A stretch of DNA of 64,000 nucleotides, taken from Parvibaculum sp045863935. Lineage in GTDB: Bacteria > Pseudomonadota > Alphaproteobacteria > Parvibaculales > Parvibaculaceae. Of the stretch, positions 33,220 to 41,604 are shown in pieces. The translations under genes were made by a program, and so were the position numbers. Each line of letters begins with the position of its first letter. Position 1 is the stretch's first letter. The stretch covers positions 51,810-115,809 of the forward strand of contig NZ_BTVP01000005.1 in NCBI RefSeq assembly GCF_045863935.1, written 5' to 3'. Under the pieces are notes generated by a model, which was not told the origin of the DNA, did no database searches, and saw only the letters and a program-made list of their open reading frames with translations.

Positions 33220-35094
33220 CTACTCTCCCGCGACCGCTGCCTGGGATGCGCCTTCCGGCGCTGCATCCGGCTCTTCGATGAACTGTGAACGCGACAGCTC
33301 CGCATAGAGGCCGCCATGTGCCACGAGCTCCGCGTGACTGCCGCGCTCGACCACCCGGCCCTCGTCGATCACGCAGATCGTGTTGGCATGCTTGATGGTC
33401 GAAAGACGATGCGCGATGACGAGCGTCGTGCGGCCCTCCATGAGGCGCGACAGCGCGTTCTGCACCTGAATTTCGGAAGCGGTGTCGAGCGAGGAGGTCG
33501 CCTCGTCGAGCAGCAGGATGGCGGCATTCTTCAGCATGGCGCGCGCGATGGCGATGCGCTGGCGCTGCCCGCCGGAAAGCTTGAACCCGGCCTCTCCGAC
33601 CAGCGTGTCGTAGCCTTTGGGCAGCGCCGCGATGAACTCATGCGCGGCCGCGTTGCGGGCGGCCTCCTCGATTTCGGCATCGGTGGCGCCGGGCGAGCCA
33701 TAGGCGATGTTGGCGCGGATCGTGTCGTCGAAGAGAAAGGGGTCCTGCGTGACGAGCGAGCTTGCGGCGCGCAGCGAACTCAGCGTGACATCGCGCACAT
33801 CCTGCCCGTCGATGAGAACGCGGCCGGAAGTCGGATCGTAAAAACGCGGCACGAGGTTGAGGATCGTGCTCTTGCCGGCGCCGGAAGGACCGACGAGCGC
33901 GACCGTGTGGCCCTTGGGGACCTCGATGTCGACGCCGTTGAGCGCGGGCGTACCGTCGCCATAATGGAAGTGGACATTCTCGAAGCGGATCGCGCCATCC
34001 TTGACGTGGAGCGGTTTCGCGTCTTCGGGCGCCTTAATGCTCGGCTCAATGTCGAGAATGGGAAAGATGCGCGCGGCCGCCGCCACGCCTTCATGCATCA
34101 GCGTCTGTGTGTTGGCGAGCTTCTTGAGCGGTTCATAGGCGAGCAGCATGGCAGAGAGAAAGCCGCCGAGGTCGCCGATCGAGAGGAAGCCCGTCTGCAC
34201 GCTGCGGCCGCCGAAATAGATGACCGCGGCGACGCCGAAGCCGGAGAGCATGCCGGTGATGGGGCTCGCCATGCTGCGCGCCTTGATGGCTTTCATCGCA
34301 TTATAGCGCACGCGGTCGATGGTGCGCGAGGCGCGCGCGCTCTCGGTCGTCTCCTGGTCATAGGCCTTGACGACGCGGATGCCCTTGAGCGCCTCGGAGA
34401 TGACGGCCGTCAGGTCGCCCGAGCCTTCCATGTTGAGCTTCGCCGCCTTGCGCGTGCGCCGTCCGAGTTGCCGGACGACGAGGCCGACGACGGGAATGAC
34501 CGCCGCGCCCATCAGGGCGAGCTTCCAGTTGAGCCAGAACATGGCGCCGACGAGCGCGAAGACGGTGAGGAGGTTCTGCCCGAAGTCGATCACCGAGGTC
34601 GTGATGGTGTCGCGCACGCGGTTCGCGTCGTAGAGAAAACCGGAAATGAAGCGGCCTGAATGGGTGTTCGAAACCCAGGCAAGATCGGCATGCATGATCT
34701 GCGTGAACATGCGCTTCTGGACCGCAGCGACGATGTGCTGACCGATCTTCGCCATGTTGATCCGCGAGATATAGGTCGCGATGGCTTGCACCGAGGTGGC
34801 GGCGATGGCGCCGGCCGAGACGAGGAGCAGCATCCAGGCGTCCGTGCCGACGATGTTGTCGAGGGCGAATTTGATGAGCACGGGGACGGCGCCGGTCGCG
34901 CCCGCGACCACGAAGCTGGCGAGAAGCGCGATGACGGCCGTCCGCCAGTGCGGCTTCAGGTATTCCCGCGCCATGCGGGACAGGACGCCTCCCATGCCGA
35001 TCTCGGCCACTGGCAGCGGCGGCACGGAATCGGGGCGGGGCGTCGCCCCCGCTCCGGTTTGACGGGGTCTGGCGTCGGTCGTCTTGCTCGGCAT
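33220..35094 (-). CDS. MsbA-like lipid-exporting ABC transporter
   Basis: A 624-aa half-transporter with fused transmembrane and nucleotide-binding domains. Six membrane helices span about residues 50-340. The NBD has Walker A GPSGAGKST near 404, the signature LSGGQRQRIAIARAML near 507 and Walker B ILLLDEATSSLD near 525. The family includes MsbA, which flips lipid A-core, and the position ahead of DUF374-waaA-lpxK supports that role, although a drug or glucan exporter cannot be excluded. The first 40 residues are a polar Pro-rich extension. A strong intergenic break of about 170 bp separates it from the tspO gene. Confidence 0.9.
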   Translation of the reverse strand: MPSKTTDARPRQTGAGATPRPDSVPPLPVAEIGMGGVLSRMAREYLKPHWRTAVIALLASFVVAGATGAVPVLIKFALDNIVGTDAWMLLLVSAGAIAATSVQAIATYISRINMAKIGQHIVAAVQKRMFTQIMHADLAWVSNTHSGRFISGFLYDANRVRDTITTSVIDFGQNLLTVFALVGAMFWLNWKLALMGAAVIPVVGLVVRQLGRRTRKAAKLNMEGSGDLTAVISEALKGIRVVKAYDQETTESARASRTIDRVRYNAMKAIKARSMASPITGMLSGFGVAAVIYFGGRSVQTGFLSIGDLGGFLSAMLLAYEPLKKLANTQTLMHEGVAAAARIFPILDIEPSIKAPEDAKPLHVKDGAIRFENVHFHYGDGTPALNGVDIEVPKGHTVALVGPSGAGKSTILNLVPRFYDPTSGRVLIDGQDVRDVTLSSLRAASSLVTQDPFLFDDTIRANIAYGSPGATDAEIEEAARNAAAHEFIAALPKGYDTLVGEAGFKLSGGQRQRIAIARAMLKNAAILLLDEATSSLDTASEIQVQNALSRLMEGRTTLVIAHRLSTIKHANTICVIDEGRVVERGSHAELVAHGGLYAELSRSQFIEEPDAAPEGASQAAVAGE

Positions 35095-35262
35095 TCTGGC
35101 CTGTCTCTGTGGGGCGCGCTCGGGCGGCGCCGCCCGGTTCGGCGGGCCCAGTTCAGCGGGCCCCAGTTCAGCGGGATTGCGCGGACAATATCACGGGTGA
35201 GGCCCTCCCGCCATAAAGCGGCGAAATGGTAAACGCTTCATCCTGTTGGCGTTTTCGGGCCG

Positions 35263-35787
35263 TCAGCGGTTCAGCACAACGATCCCCATGTTGAGATAGG
35301 TGGCAAAGAGCGCCCAGGCCAGATAGGGCAGGAGGAGAAGGGCGGCCAAGCGGCTGTAGCGCGCGAAAACCGCCACCGTGCCGAGCACGGCCAGATCGAG
35401 GAAAACGATCTCGACGGCGGCGAGCAGCGGGTTCCGGAGGCCGAAAAAGAGGATGCTCCAGGCAAGGTTGAGCGAGAGCTGGGCGCCGAAGATCGCGAGC
35501 GGCAATCCTGACCGGTCGAAGCTGCCGGTCGTCCGCCAGATAAGCCAGGCCGAAATCGCCATCAGGAAATAGAGGAAATTCCAGACGACGGGAAAGACCC
35601 AGGGCGCCGGCGTGAGCGGCGGCTTGATGAGGGTCTGGTACCAGTCGCCGACACTCGTTGCCGTGACGGCGCCGCCTGCCGCCGCGACGAGAAAGACGAA
35701 ACCCAGAAAGGCGAAGAGATAGAGAAGAGAAACGAGGGCGCTTGGGCTGCCCGACGACTTGCTCCCGCTGGTATCCTCAGTGCTCAT
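35263..35787 (-). CDS. tspO: TspO/MBR family protein
   Basis: A 174-aa membrane protein with five helices of the TspO/peripheral benzodiazepine receptor family, which bind tetrapyrroles and are linked to stress and photosynthesis regulation. The hallmark segment WYQTLIKPPLTPAPWVFPVVW is near residue 50 (in parts: WYQTLIKPPLTPAP, WVFPVVW), and AWSILFFGLRNP near 115. The chosen ATG 35787 (MSTEDT) overlaps the DUF4170 stop by 11 bp; an ATG three codons upstream is also possible. The N-terminal 20 residues are a Ser/Gly-rich tail. Confidence 0.9.
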   Translation of the reverse strand: MSTEDTSGSKSSGSPSALVSLLYLFAFLGFVFLVAAAGGAVTATSVGDWYQTLIKPPLTPAPWVFPVVWNFLYFLMAISAWLIWRTTGSFDRSGLPLAIFGAQLSLNLAWSILFFGLRNPLLAAVEIVFLDLAVLGTVAVFARYSRLAALLLLPYLAWALFATYLNMGIVVLNR

Positions 35788-36022
35788 GCTGTCCATCTTG
35801 TTCTTCTTGTTCAGGGTCCATGAGCCGGTGCAAATGGACGATGAAGTATCGCATATGGGCGTTGTCGACGGTGCGCTGCGCCGCCCCCTTCCATGCTTTG
35901 TGAGCCTCGGCATAGTTGGGGAAGATGCCGACGATGTCGAGCCTCGACACGTCCTTGAACTCCTGCTCGTCGAGATGCGTGAGTTCGCCCCCGAACACGA
36001 GATGAAGAAGCTGCTTTGTCAT
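35777..36022 (-). CDS. DUF4170 family protein
   Basis: An 81-aa conserved alphaproteobacterial protein of unknown function. It starts MTKQLLHLVFGGEL and contains IVGIFPNYAEAHKAWKGAAQ (exactly the length of one helix-strand unit) and NAHMRYFIVHLHRLMDP, with a His-rich C-terminus. The gene is usually found in the LPS cluster near cysQ and waaA, as here, so an envelope role is a reasonable guess. An upstream ATG at 36046 would add eight residues; I prefer 36022 because homologues start MTKQ. Confidence 0.87.
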   Translation of the reverse strand: MTKQLLHLVFGGELTHLDEQEFKDVSRLDIVGIFPNYAEAHKAWKGAAQRTVDNAHMRYFIVHLHRLMDPEQEEQDGQHEH

Positions 36023-36090
36023 GAGATTCTCCCGGCGGACACGCACTACACTGCAACAAAGCCTAACACGGGCCAGGCTCCCCGGCGACG

Positions 36091-36903
36091 CTAGCGGCGC
36101 GGCGGGAGCTTGATCCGGCCGACCTTCTCGAACAGCGCGTCGTAGAGCGCGGGGCCCGCGGCGAGAAGGCTCGGATGACGGGTGGAATCGCGGTTGTAGA
36201 AGAAGGGCGTGCCGTCATGCACGGTCATGCGCCCGCCCGCCTCATGCAGGATGAGGTCGGCGGCGGCGAGGTCCCAGTCGCTCTTGCCGTTGAGGGCGAG
36301 CGTCGCGTCCGCCTCGCCGCTGGCAACGAGGGCGATCCGGTAGGCGACGGAATTGCGGTCGGATATGTCCATGTCGGGCCATGGCTCCGGCCAGGACGGA
36401 TGCTTGAACATGGGCGCGAAGGCGATCATCCGGCAGCCCTCGATCCGGTCGCAATCGCTGACATGGATCGGGCGGCCGTTGAGCCGCGCGCCCTTGCCCG
36501 CCTCGGCCTCGAAGAATTCATCCATCGCGGGATTGAACAGAACGGCGAGCACGGGGCGCCCATTTTCGACAAGCGCCACCGAAATCACGAAATGCGGCCG
36601 GCCCTTGGCGAAGGCGCGGGTGCCGTCGATCGGATCGACGACCCAGACGAGCGGCTGAGTGAGCCGCGAGCTGTCGTCCTCCGTCTCCTCGGAGAGCCAG
36701 CCGTAATCCGGCCTCGCCACCGCAAGCCGGGCATGCAGCAGTTCGTTCACTTCGATGTCGGCTTCGGTGACGGGCGTATTGTCATGCGCCTTCGACCATT
36801 GCTTGTGGTCGGTCTGATAGAAGCGCATGGCGATGGCTCCCGCCTCGCGCACAGCTTCCTTCATCAGTGCGAAATCGGTGGCCCGTGCCTCAGCTTCCGG
36901 CAA
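36091..36903 (-). CDS. Inositol monophosphatase-family phosphatase (CysQ-like)
   Basis: A 270-aa Mg/Li-type phosphatase. Metal-binding motifs are seen as LSEETEDD near residue 70, WVVDPIDGTRAFAKG near 88 and SDWDLAAADLILHEAGG near 208, all intact. The group includes CysQ (PAP nucleotidase), inositol monophosphatases and HisN-type histidinol phosphatases; length and context favour the CysQ type of Rhizobiales, but this is inference. Its 5' end overlaps the pmbA gene by 14 bp, so the two are co-transcribed. Confidence 0.85.
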   Translation of the reverse strand: MPEAEARATDFALMKEAVREAGAIAMRFYQTDHKQWSKAHDNTPVTEADIEVNELLHARLAVARPDYGWLSEETEDDSSRLTQPLVWVVDPIDGTRAFAKGRPHFVISVALVENGRPVLAVLFNPAMDEFFEAEAGKGARLNGRPIHVSDCDRIEGCRMIAFAPMFKHPSWPEPWPDMDISDRNSVAYRIALVASGEADATLALNGKSDWDLAAADLILHEAGGRMTVHDGTPFFYNRDSTRHPSLLAAGPALYDALFEKVGRIKLPPRR

Positions 36904-38239
36904 CGGTCATGCCCTCGACGCGGATGGTGGGTGCATTCGTGCCATAGCGGAATTCGAGATTGGCGGCGGGCGTCATGTTGAGGAACATGTCTCGGAGATT
37001 GCCCGCGACGGTGATCTCGCTCACTGGATAGGCGATCTCGCCATTCTCGATCCAGAAGCCCGAAGCGCCACGGCTGTAGTCGCCGGTGACGCCGTTGATG
37101 CCCATGCCGATCAGCTCGGTGACGTAGAGGCCCTGTTTGACGCCGGCGATGAGTTCCTTCACGGAGAGGCAGCCCGCCTCCATGTAGAGATTGGTCGTCG
37201 AGGGCGAAGGCGGCCCGCCCGTGCCGCGCGCGGCGTGGCCCGTGGTTTCGAGACCGAGCTGGCGCGCCGTCGCCGTGTCGAGAAGCCAGGTCGTCAGCAC
37301 ACCGTCTTCGATGAGTTGTGTGCGGCGGTTCTTCACGCCTTCGCCGTCGAACGGCTTGGACCGCAGGCCCCGTTTCATGTGCGGGTCGTCGACGATGGAG
37401 ATGCCCTTCGCGAAGACCGGCTTGCCCATCTCTTTTTTCAGGAAGCTCGTGCCGCGCGCGATGGCGCTTCCGGAGATCGCGCTCGCGAAATGGCCGACAA
37501 GGCCGCCTGAGACGCGCGGATCGTAGACGATGGGAACGGATTGCGACTTCACCTTGCGTGGGTTGAGGCGGCGCACCGCCTTCTCGCCCGCCCGGCGACC
37601 GACATCCTTCGCGTTTTCGAGATCCGCCGCATGGCGCTTGGACGAAAATTCGTAGTCGCGCTCCATCGTCGTGCCTTCGCCCGCGAGAACGGAGCAGGAG
37701 AAGGAGGACGAGGTGCCCGCATAGGCGCCGGCGAAACCGCCGCTCGTGACAAGCGCAACGCCGGAGCGCCCGAAGCTCGCGCCCGCGCCGCTCGAATTGG
37801 TGACGCCCGGAACGGCAAGCGCCGCTTCTTCCGCTTCCGCCGCAACGGCGGCAAGCGCCTCGGCGGAAGGCTGCGGGGTCATGTCCTCGATGTCGAGGTC
37901 CGGCCAGTCGCGCGCGAGAAAACCGGAATCGGCGAGACCGCACCAGGGATCGTCCGGCGCGACGCGGGCCATGGCGACAGCGCGCTCGATCATGGGACCG
38001 AGCGCTGCCTCCGAAAGATCGGTGGAGGAGACGCTTGCCTGCTTCTTGCCGATGAAGACGCGAAGGCCGATGTCGCGGCCTTCCGAACGCTCCACATCCT
38101 CGAGTTTGCCGAGACGCCAGGAAACGCCGAGCGAGGTTCCTTCAAGGACGACTGCCTCGGCCGCCTCCGCCCCCGCCTTCCGCGCGCGCTCGACCAGCAT
38201 GGCCGCAATGTCGAGGACGGTTTCGGCGGGCGTGCTCAT
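36890..38239 (-). CDS. pmbA: TldD/PmbA family protein (PmbA/TldE type)
   Basis: A 449-aa subunit of the TldD-TldE protease, which trims unfolded peptides such as microcin B17 and CcdA. The TldE/PmbA partner lacks the HEXXXH zinc motif of TldD, and none is found here. Family segments are SEGRDIGLRVFIGKKQASVS near residue 53, YDPRVSGGLVGHFASAISG near 238, and GASGFWIENGEIAYPVSEIT near 400. tldD is not in this window. It heads a minus-strand run leading into cysQ, DUF4170 and tspO. Confidence 0.93.
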   Translation of the reverse strand: MSTPAETVLDIAAMLVERARKAGAEAAEAVVLEGTSLGVSWRLGKLEDVERSEGRDIGLRVFIGKKQASVSSTDLSEAALGPMIERAVAMARVAPDDPWCGLADSGFLARDWPDLDIEDMTPQPSAEALAAVAAEAEEAALAVPGVTNSSGAGASFGRSGVALVTSGGFAGAYAGTSSSFSCSVLAGEGTTMERDYEFSSKRHAADLENAKDVGRRAGEKAVRRLNPRKVKSQSVPIVYDPRVSGGLVGHFASAISGSAIARGTSFLKKEMGKPVFAKGISIVDDPHMKRGLRSKPFDGEGVKNRRTQLIEDGVLTTWLLDTATARQLGLETTGHAARGTGGPPSPSTTNLYMEAGCLSVKELIAGVKQGLYVTELIGMGINGVTGDYSRGASGFWIENGEIAYPVSEITVAGNLRDMFLNMTPAANLEFRYGTNAPTIRVEGMTVAGS

Positions 38240-38266
38240 GAGGCGGTTCCGGCTAAGGGTGTGTTG

Positions 38267-38671
38267 TCAGACCAGCGCATACCACAGGCAGCCGATACCG
38301 GCGACCAGCAGCGCGATCCAGGTGAGCAATGTGCCGACAAGGCGCGGCGGCGTCGACTCGCCGGTGCGCGATACGCCGATCGCATGCAGGACGCGGCCGA
38401 TGGTGAGCGCGAGGCCGACAATGTGGAGCACATAGATCGAGGCGCCGAGCAGATGAAGGGACAGGAGGCCGATGAGCGCGATGGGCGTGTATTCGGCGTT
38501 CACGATATGGGCGCGGCTGGCGTTGTGGAGCGTTTCGTCGCTGCCCGTGCCGGTCATGACCTTGGATCGCACGCGGTTCGCGGAGACGCGATAGGCAAGG
38601 AAGAGATTGATGAGAATATTGAGACCGGCATAAACGCCGAGAATGGGGAGCGAGGCGGAATAAAAGCCCAT
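38267..38671 (-). CDS. MAPEG family membrane protein
   Basis: A 134-aa protein with four transmembrane helices of the MAPEG family (microsomal glutathione S-transferase/leukotriene C4 synthase type). The first helix is SLPILGVYAGLNILINLFLA, followed by the family-typical loop LHNASRAHIVNAEYTPIALI, in which the polar RAHxNxxEY-like stretch binds glutathione in characterised members, and IYVLHIVGLALTIGRVLHAI. It could conjugate glutathione to lipophilic electrophiles, but the bacterial role is unproven. It lies 28 bp upstream of pmbA and could share its transcript. Confidence 0.88.
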   Translation of the reverse strand: MGFYSASLPILGVYAGLNILINLFLAYRVSANRVRSKVMTGTGSDETLHNASRAHIVNAEYTPIALIGLLSLHLLGASIYVLHIVGLALTIGRVLHAIGVSRTGESTPPRLVGTLLTWIALLVAGIGCLWYALV

Positions 38672-38783
38672 TGGTTCCTCCGGTTCAAAATGCCGCGGTT
38701 CTTGCAGGTCTCAGCCGCGCTTGTCTCGCACGCCCGGGCATGATTCGTTTGTGGTCGGGGCAAGCTAGCACGGGATTTCACAC

Positions 38784-39302
38784 ATGGCATCCGAGCCGGT
38801 CATCGAGGTCCATATCGGCGATATCGTGAAGATCGAGGTGGACGCCATCGTGAACGCCGCGAATGAGAAGCTCGCACCGGGCGGCGGCGTCTGCGGAGCG
38901 ATTTTCCGCGCCGCGGGAGGGGGCCTCGTGGGCGAATGCGAGGCTTTGGGCGGGTGTCCGACCGGGGAGGCTAGGATCACCGGCGGCTACAACCTGCCCG
39001 CCAGATGGATCGTGCATGCGGTGGGGCCGGTCTGGCATGGCGGCGGCGAGGGGGAGGCGGAATTGCTGTCCGGCTGCTACCGCAATGCGCTCGCCATCGC
39101 CGCGGAACGCGGAATGGACTCGATTGCCTTTCCCGCGATCTCGACTGGCATATTCGGCTATCCGCCTGACGAGGCGGCAAAGGTCGCTGTCGCAGTCTGC
39201 CGCGAACACATGAAGACGCATGAATTTCCGAGGCGGATTCTTCTTGTCGCCTTCGACGCGAAACAGGCCGAACCCTTGAAGGCGGCGCTCACGGCAAGTT
39301 GA
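38784..39302 (+). CDS. Macrodomain protein (O-acetyl-ADP-ribose deacetylase-like)
   Basis: A 172-aa single macrodomain of the MacroD/YmdB type. Binding-site elements are DIVKIEVDAIVNAANE near residue 12, the catalytic-loop GGGVCGAIFRAAG near 32-44, and ISTGIFGYPPDEAA near 117-130. Such proteins remove ADP-ribose or acetyl from ADP-ribosylated substrates in the cytoplasm. The usual NxxL..GGGV pattern is intact, so activity is likely. It is divergent from the MAPEG gene. No ADP-ribosyltransferase gene is adjacent. Confidence 0.9.
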   Translation: MASEPVIEVHIGDIVKIEVDAIVNAANEKLAPGGGVCGAIFRAAGGGLVGECEALGGCPTGEARITGGYNLPARWIVHAVGPVWHGGGEGEAELLSGCYRNALAIAAERGMDSIAFPAISTGIFGYPPDEAAKVAVAVCREHMKTHEFPRRILLVAFDAKQAEPLKAALTAS

Positions 39303-39389
39303 ATTCGTGCTGGAACGCGCATCCGCTTTCAGGTTGTGAGGGGAGGGATCGCGAGGCATGCTTGCGCGAGCTTGAGGAGGCCGGACCCG

Positions 39390-39986
39390 ATGCAATGGCG
39401 TAATTCAGAGAGGCGTTTCGGGCTCGTCGCTCTTTCGTTGCACTGGCTGATCGCGGCGTTCTTTCTCGTCATGCTCGCAATCGGCGTGACGATGACGCGG
39501 CTGCCGCTCACGGATCCCTGGACGTTTCCCCTTTATCAGCTTCACAAGTCGATCGGCGCGACGATCTTCCTGCTTGTCTGCGCGCGCGTTGCATGGCGCG
39601 CAGCGAATGCACCGCCGCCGCTTCCTGCCGCTCTCAAGCCTTATGAACGCGCACTGGCGCTGGCGACGCATTGGGGGCTTTATGCGGCGCTCTTGCTGAT
39701 GCCGCTGACGGGCTGGATGATCGTGTCCGCCTCGCCGCTCGGCATTCCGACAGTGCTGTATGGGCTCGTGCCGCTGCCGCATATCGGCTTCGTCGCGGAT
39801 CATCCGCAGAAAGCGGCGATAGAAACGGCGGCCTCGTGGACGCATTGGACGATTGCGATTGTGGCATCGGGTTTCGTCGCGCTCCATATTGCCGCCGCGC
39901 TCTGGCATCACTTTGTGCGGCGCGACGACGTGCTGACGCGCATGCTGCCGTCGCGCGATCTCTTCAGGGAAAGGAACGGGACGTGA
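39390..39986 (+). CDS. Cytochrome b561 family protein
   Basis: A 198-aa, four-helix di-haem inner-membrane cytochrome of the bacterial b561 (CybB) type. Haem ligands are likely among the His of LSLHWLIAAFF, YQLHKSIGATIFL, HWTIAIVASGFVALHIAA and ALWHHFV. Such proteins oxidise ubiquinol, sometimes passing electrons to a periplasmic partner or superoxide. The start MQWRNSERRFG is chosen at 39390. Its stop overlaps the GTG start of a yceI gene by two bases, and a second yceI follows, so the three form one operon. Confidence 0.9.
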   Translation: MQWRNSERRFGLVALSLHWLIAAFFLVMLAIGVTMTRLPLTDPWTFPLYQLHKSIGATIFLLVCARVAWRAANAPPPLPAALKPYERALALATHWGLYAALLLMPLTGWMIVSASPLGIPTVLYGLVPLPHIGFVADHPQKAAIETAASWTHWTIAIVASGFVALHIAAALWHHFVRRDDVLTRMLPSRDLFRERNGT

Positions 39987-40543
39987 TCCGCTTTGCCATC
40001 TTCTTCCTCGCGCTGATCGCGGGCGCGGCGCCAGCCTTTGCCGTGACGAACTGGATCGCGGAACAGACACCCGAAACCATCACCTGGGAAGGAACCGAAG
40101 GAAATGGCAACAGGTTCAGCGGGCGCTGCACGGCTTTCATTGCCGATATCGCCTTTGACGCAGAGGCGCTCGACGCATCTTCCGTGACTGTCGCCATCGA
40201 CATGATGTCGTGCCTGACGGGCGAGAAGCAGAAGGACGAATACCTGCCCGCCGAGGGCTGGTTCAACGTTGCGGATTATCCAAAAGCGGTCTTCGAGGCG
40301 AAGACATTTCGCCACGATGGCGGCAACCGCTATCTCGCCGAGGGAACGCTGACGTTGCGCGGGGAAACCAACCCCATAACGCTGCCCTTCACGCTCGATA
40401 TCGACGGCGGCAAGGCGCATGTGACGGGGGAGACGGAGTTGAACCGGCTCGATTTCGGCGTCGGCGCGGGGCAACTCGCGTCGCCCGACGTGGCGGCGCC
40501 GGAAGTGACGGTGCGGATCGACCTCACGGCGACGAAATCGTGA
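39983..40543 (+). CDS. YceI family periplasmic protein
   Basis: A 186-aa lipocalin-like protein that binds polyisoprenoid lipids such as quinone precursors. It starts with GTG overlapping the b561 stop codon, has a signal peptide VIRFAIFFLALIAGAAPAFA, and continues with the YceI barrel, including AIDMMSCLTGEKQKDEYLPA near residue 75 and YLAEGTLTLRGETNPITLPF near 125. The two Cys (in FSGRCTAF and MMSCLTG) could form a disulfide. It is the second gene of the b561-yceI-yceI operon. Confidence 0.87.
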   Translation: MIRFAIFFLALIAGAAPAFAVTNWIAEQTPETITWEGTEGNGNRFSGRCTAFIADIAFDAEALDASSVTVAIDMMSCLTGEKQKDEYLPAEGWFNVADYPKAVFEAKTFRHDGGNRYLAEGTLTLRGETNPITLPFTLDIDGGKAHVTGETELNRLDFGVGAGQLASPDVAAPEVTVRIDLTATKS

Positions 40544-40551
40544 GGGGCGTC

Positions 40552-41178
40552 ATGACGGTCAGGCGCATGGCGGGTGTTCTGGCGCTGGCGGCGTCCCTTG
40601 CCGCCTGCACGGCCTTGAACGTGGCGACGCATCGCGTGAGCGGCGATCCGGTCGATGCGCCGGCGGGCACCTATCGTGCTGACCCCCGGCATACGAGCGT
40701 TCTCTTCGACGTCGATCATTTGGGCTTCTCGCGCTTCGTCGCGCGCTTCAACGAGGTCGAGGCGGTGCTCGATGCCGTGCCCTCGGTACCAGAAAAGAGC
40801 CGCCTCGACGTGACGATCAAGGCAGCGAGCATCGATACCAACGTGCCCGAACTCGACGCGATGCTGACGGCGCCGGACATGTTCGATGCGGCGGCGCATC
40901 CCGATATTACCTTCGTTTCGAAGAACATTGTCCGCACAGGCGAGGGGGCAGGCGAGGTGACGGGCGACCTCACCATTGCGGGCCGCGCGCATCCGGTAAC
41001 GCTTGCCGTGACTTTCAACGGCGCGGCGCCGGACCCGCTGACGGGCGAAGACAAGCTCGGTTTTTCCGCCGAAGGCTCGCTCGACCGCTCGGACTGGGGC
41101 CTCGGGAAATGGTGGCCTGCCGTCGGCGTTCAAGTGCGTTTCCGCATCGAGGCGGAGTTCGCAAAGCCGAGGAGCTAA
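40552..41178 (+). CDS. YceI family lipoprotein
   Basis: A 208-aa second YceI protein. The N-terminus has a lipobox, GVLALAASLAAC, so the mature protein should be anchored in a membrane by its lipidated Cys at residue 19. The barrel starts at TYRADPRHTSVLFDVDHLGF (classic YceI opening) and includes VTGDLTIAGRAHPVTLAVTF near 140. It lies 8 bp after the first yceI gene. The pairing of a soluble and a lipid-anchored YceI with a b561 is suggestive of a quinone-handling module. Confidence 0.88.
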   Translation: MTVRRMAGVLALAASLAACTALNVATHRVSGDPVDAPAGTYRADPRHTSVLFDVDHLGFSRFVARFNEVEAVLDAVPSVPEKSRLDVTIKAASIDTNVPELDAMLTAPDMFDAAAHPDITFVSKNIVRTGEGAGEVTGDLTIAGRAHPVTLAVTFNGAAPDPLTGEDKLGFSAEGSLDRSDWGLGKWWPAVGVQVRFRIEAEFAKPRS

Positions 41179-41600
41179 TCCTCCGAGGAGGGACGACGGC
41201 TCCTGAGCTTCTTCACCGAGCCGCGCTTCACTTTCTCCTCGACGCGCTTCACTTTCGCCGCACGGCTCGGCTTCGTCGGCACACGGAATTTCGGCTGATG
41301 CGCGGCGGCGGCGATCATCTCGACAAGGCGGTCGACGGCGTCGCGCCGGTTCGCTTCCTGCGTGCGGAAGCGGTTTGCCGTGATGACGATGACGCCGTCC
41401 TTGGTGAGCTTCGCGCCCGCGATCCGCTCAAGCCTTTCGCGCACGCGTTCGGGCAGCGAGGGCGAATGCCGCGCGTCGAAACGGAGCTGCGCGGCGCTCG
41501 ACACCTTGTTGACGTTCTGCCCGCCTGGCCCGCCAGCCCGGATGAAACTGATGGAGATTTCATCGTCCTCGATGGCGAGCCTGTCTGTGACGGGGATCAT
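41175..41600 (-). CDS. arfB: Ribosome rescue peptidyl-tRNA hydrolase ArfB
   Basis: A 141-aa class-I-release-factor-like protein that releases nascent chains from stalled ribosomes. The GGQ motif is in AGGPGGQNVNKVSS at residues 22-35, and the C-terminal tail is highly basic (KPSRAAKVKRVEEKVKRGSV, then KKLRSRRP), as needed to enter the empty mRNA channel. There is no codon-recognition domain, which separates it from RF1/RF2. It overlaps the convergent yceI gene by 4 bp and lies 4 bp after ubiD. Confidence 0.95.
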   Translation of the reverse strand: MIPVTDRLAIEDDEISISFIRAGGPGGQNVNKVSSAAQLRFDARHSPSLPERVRERLERIAGAKLTKDGVIVITANRFRTQEANRRDAVDRLVEMIAAAAHQPKFRVPTKPSRAAKVKRVEEKVKRGSVKKLRSRRPSSED

Positions 41601-41604
41601 GGGA

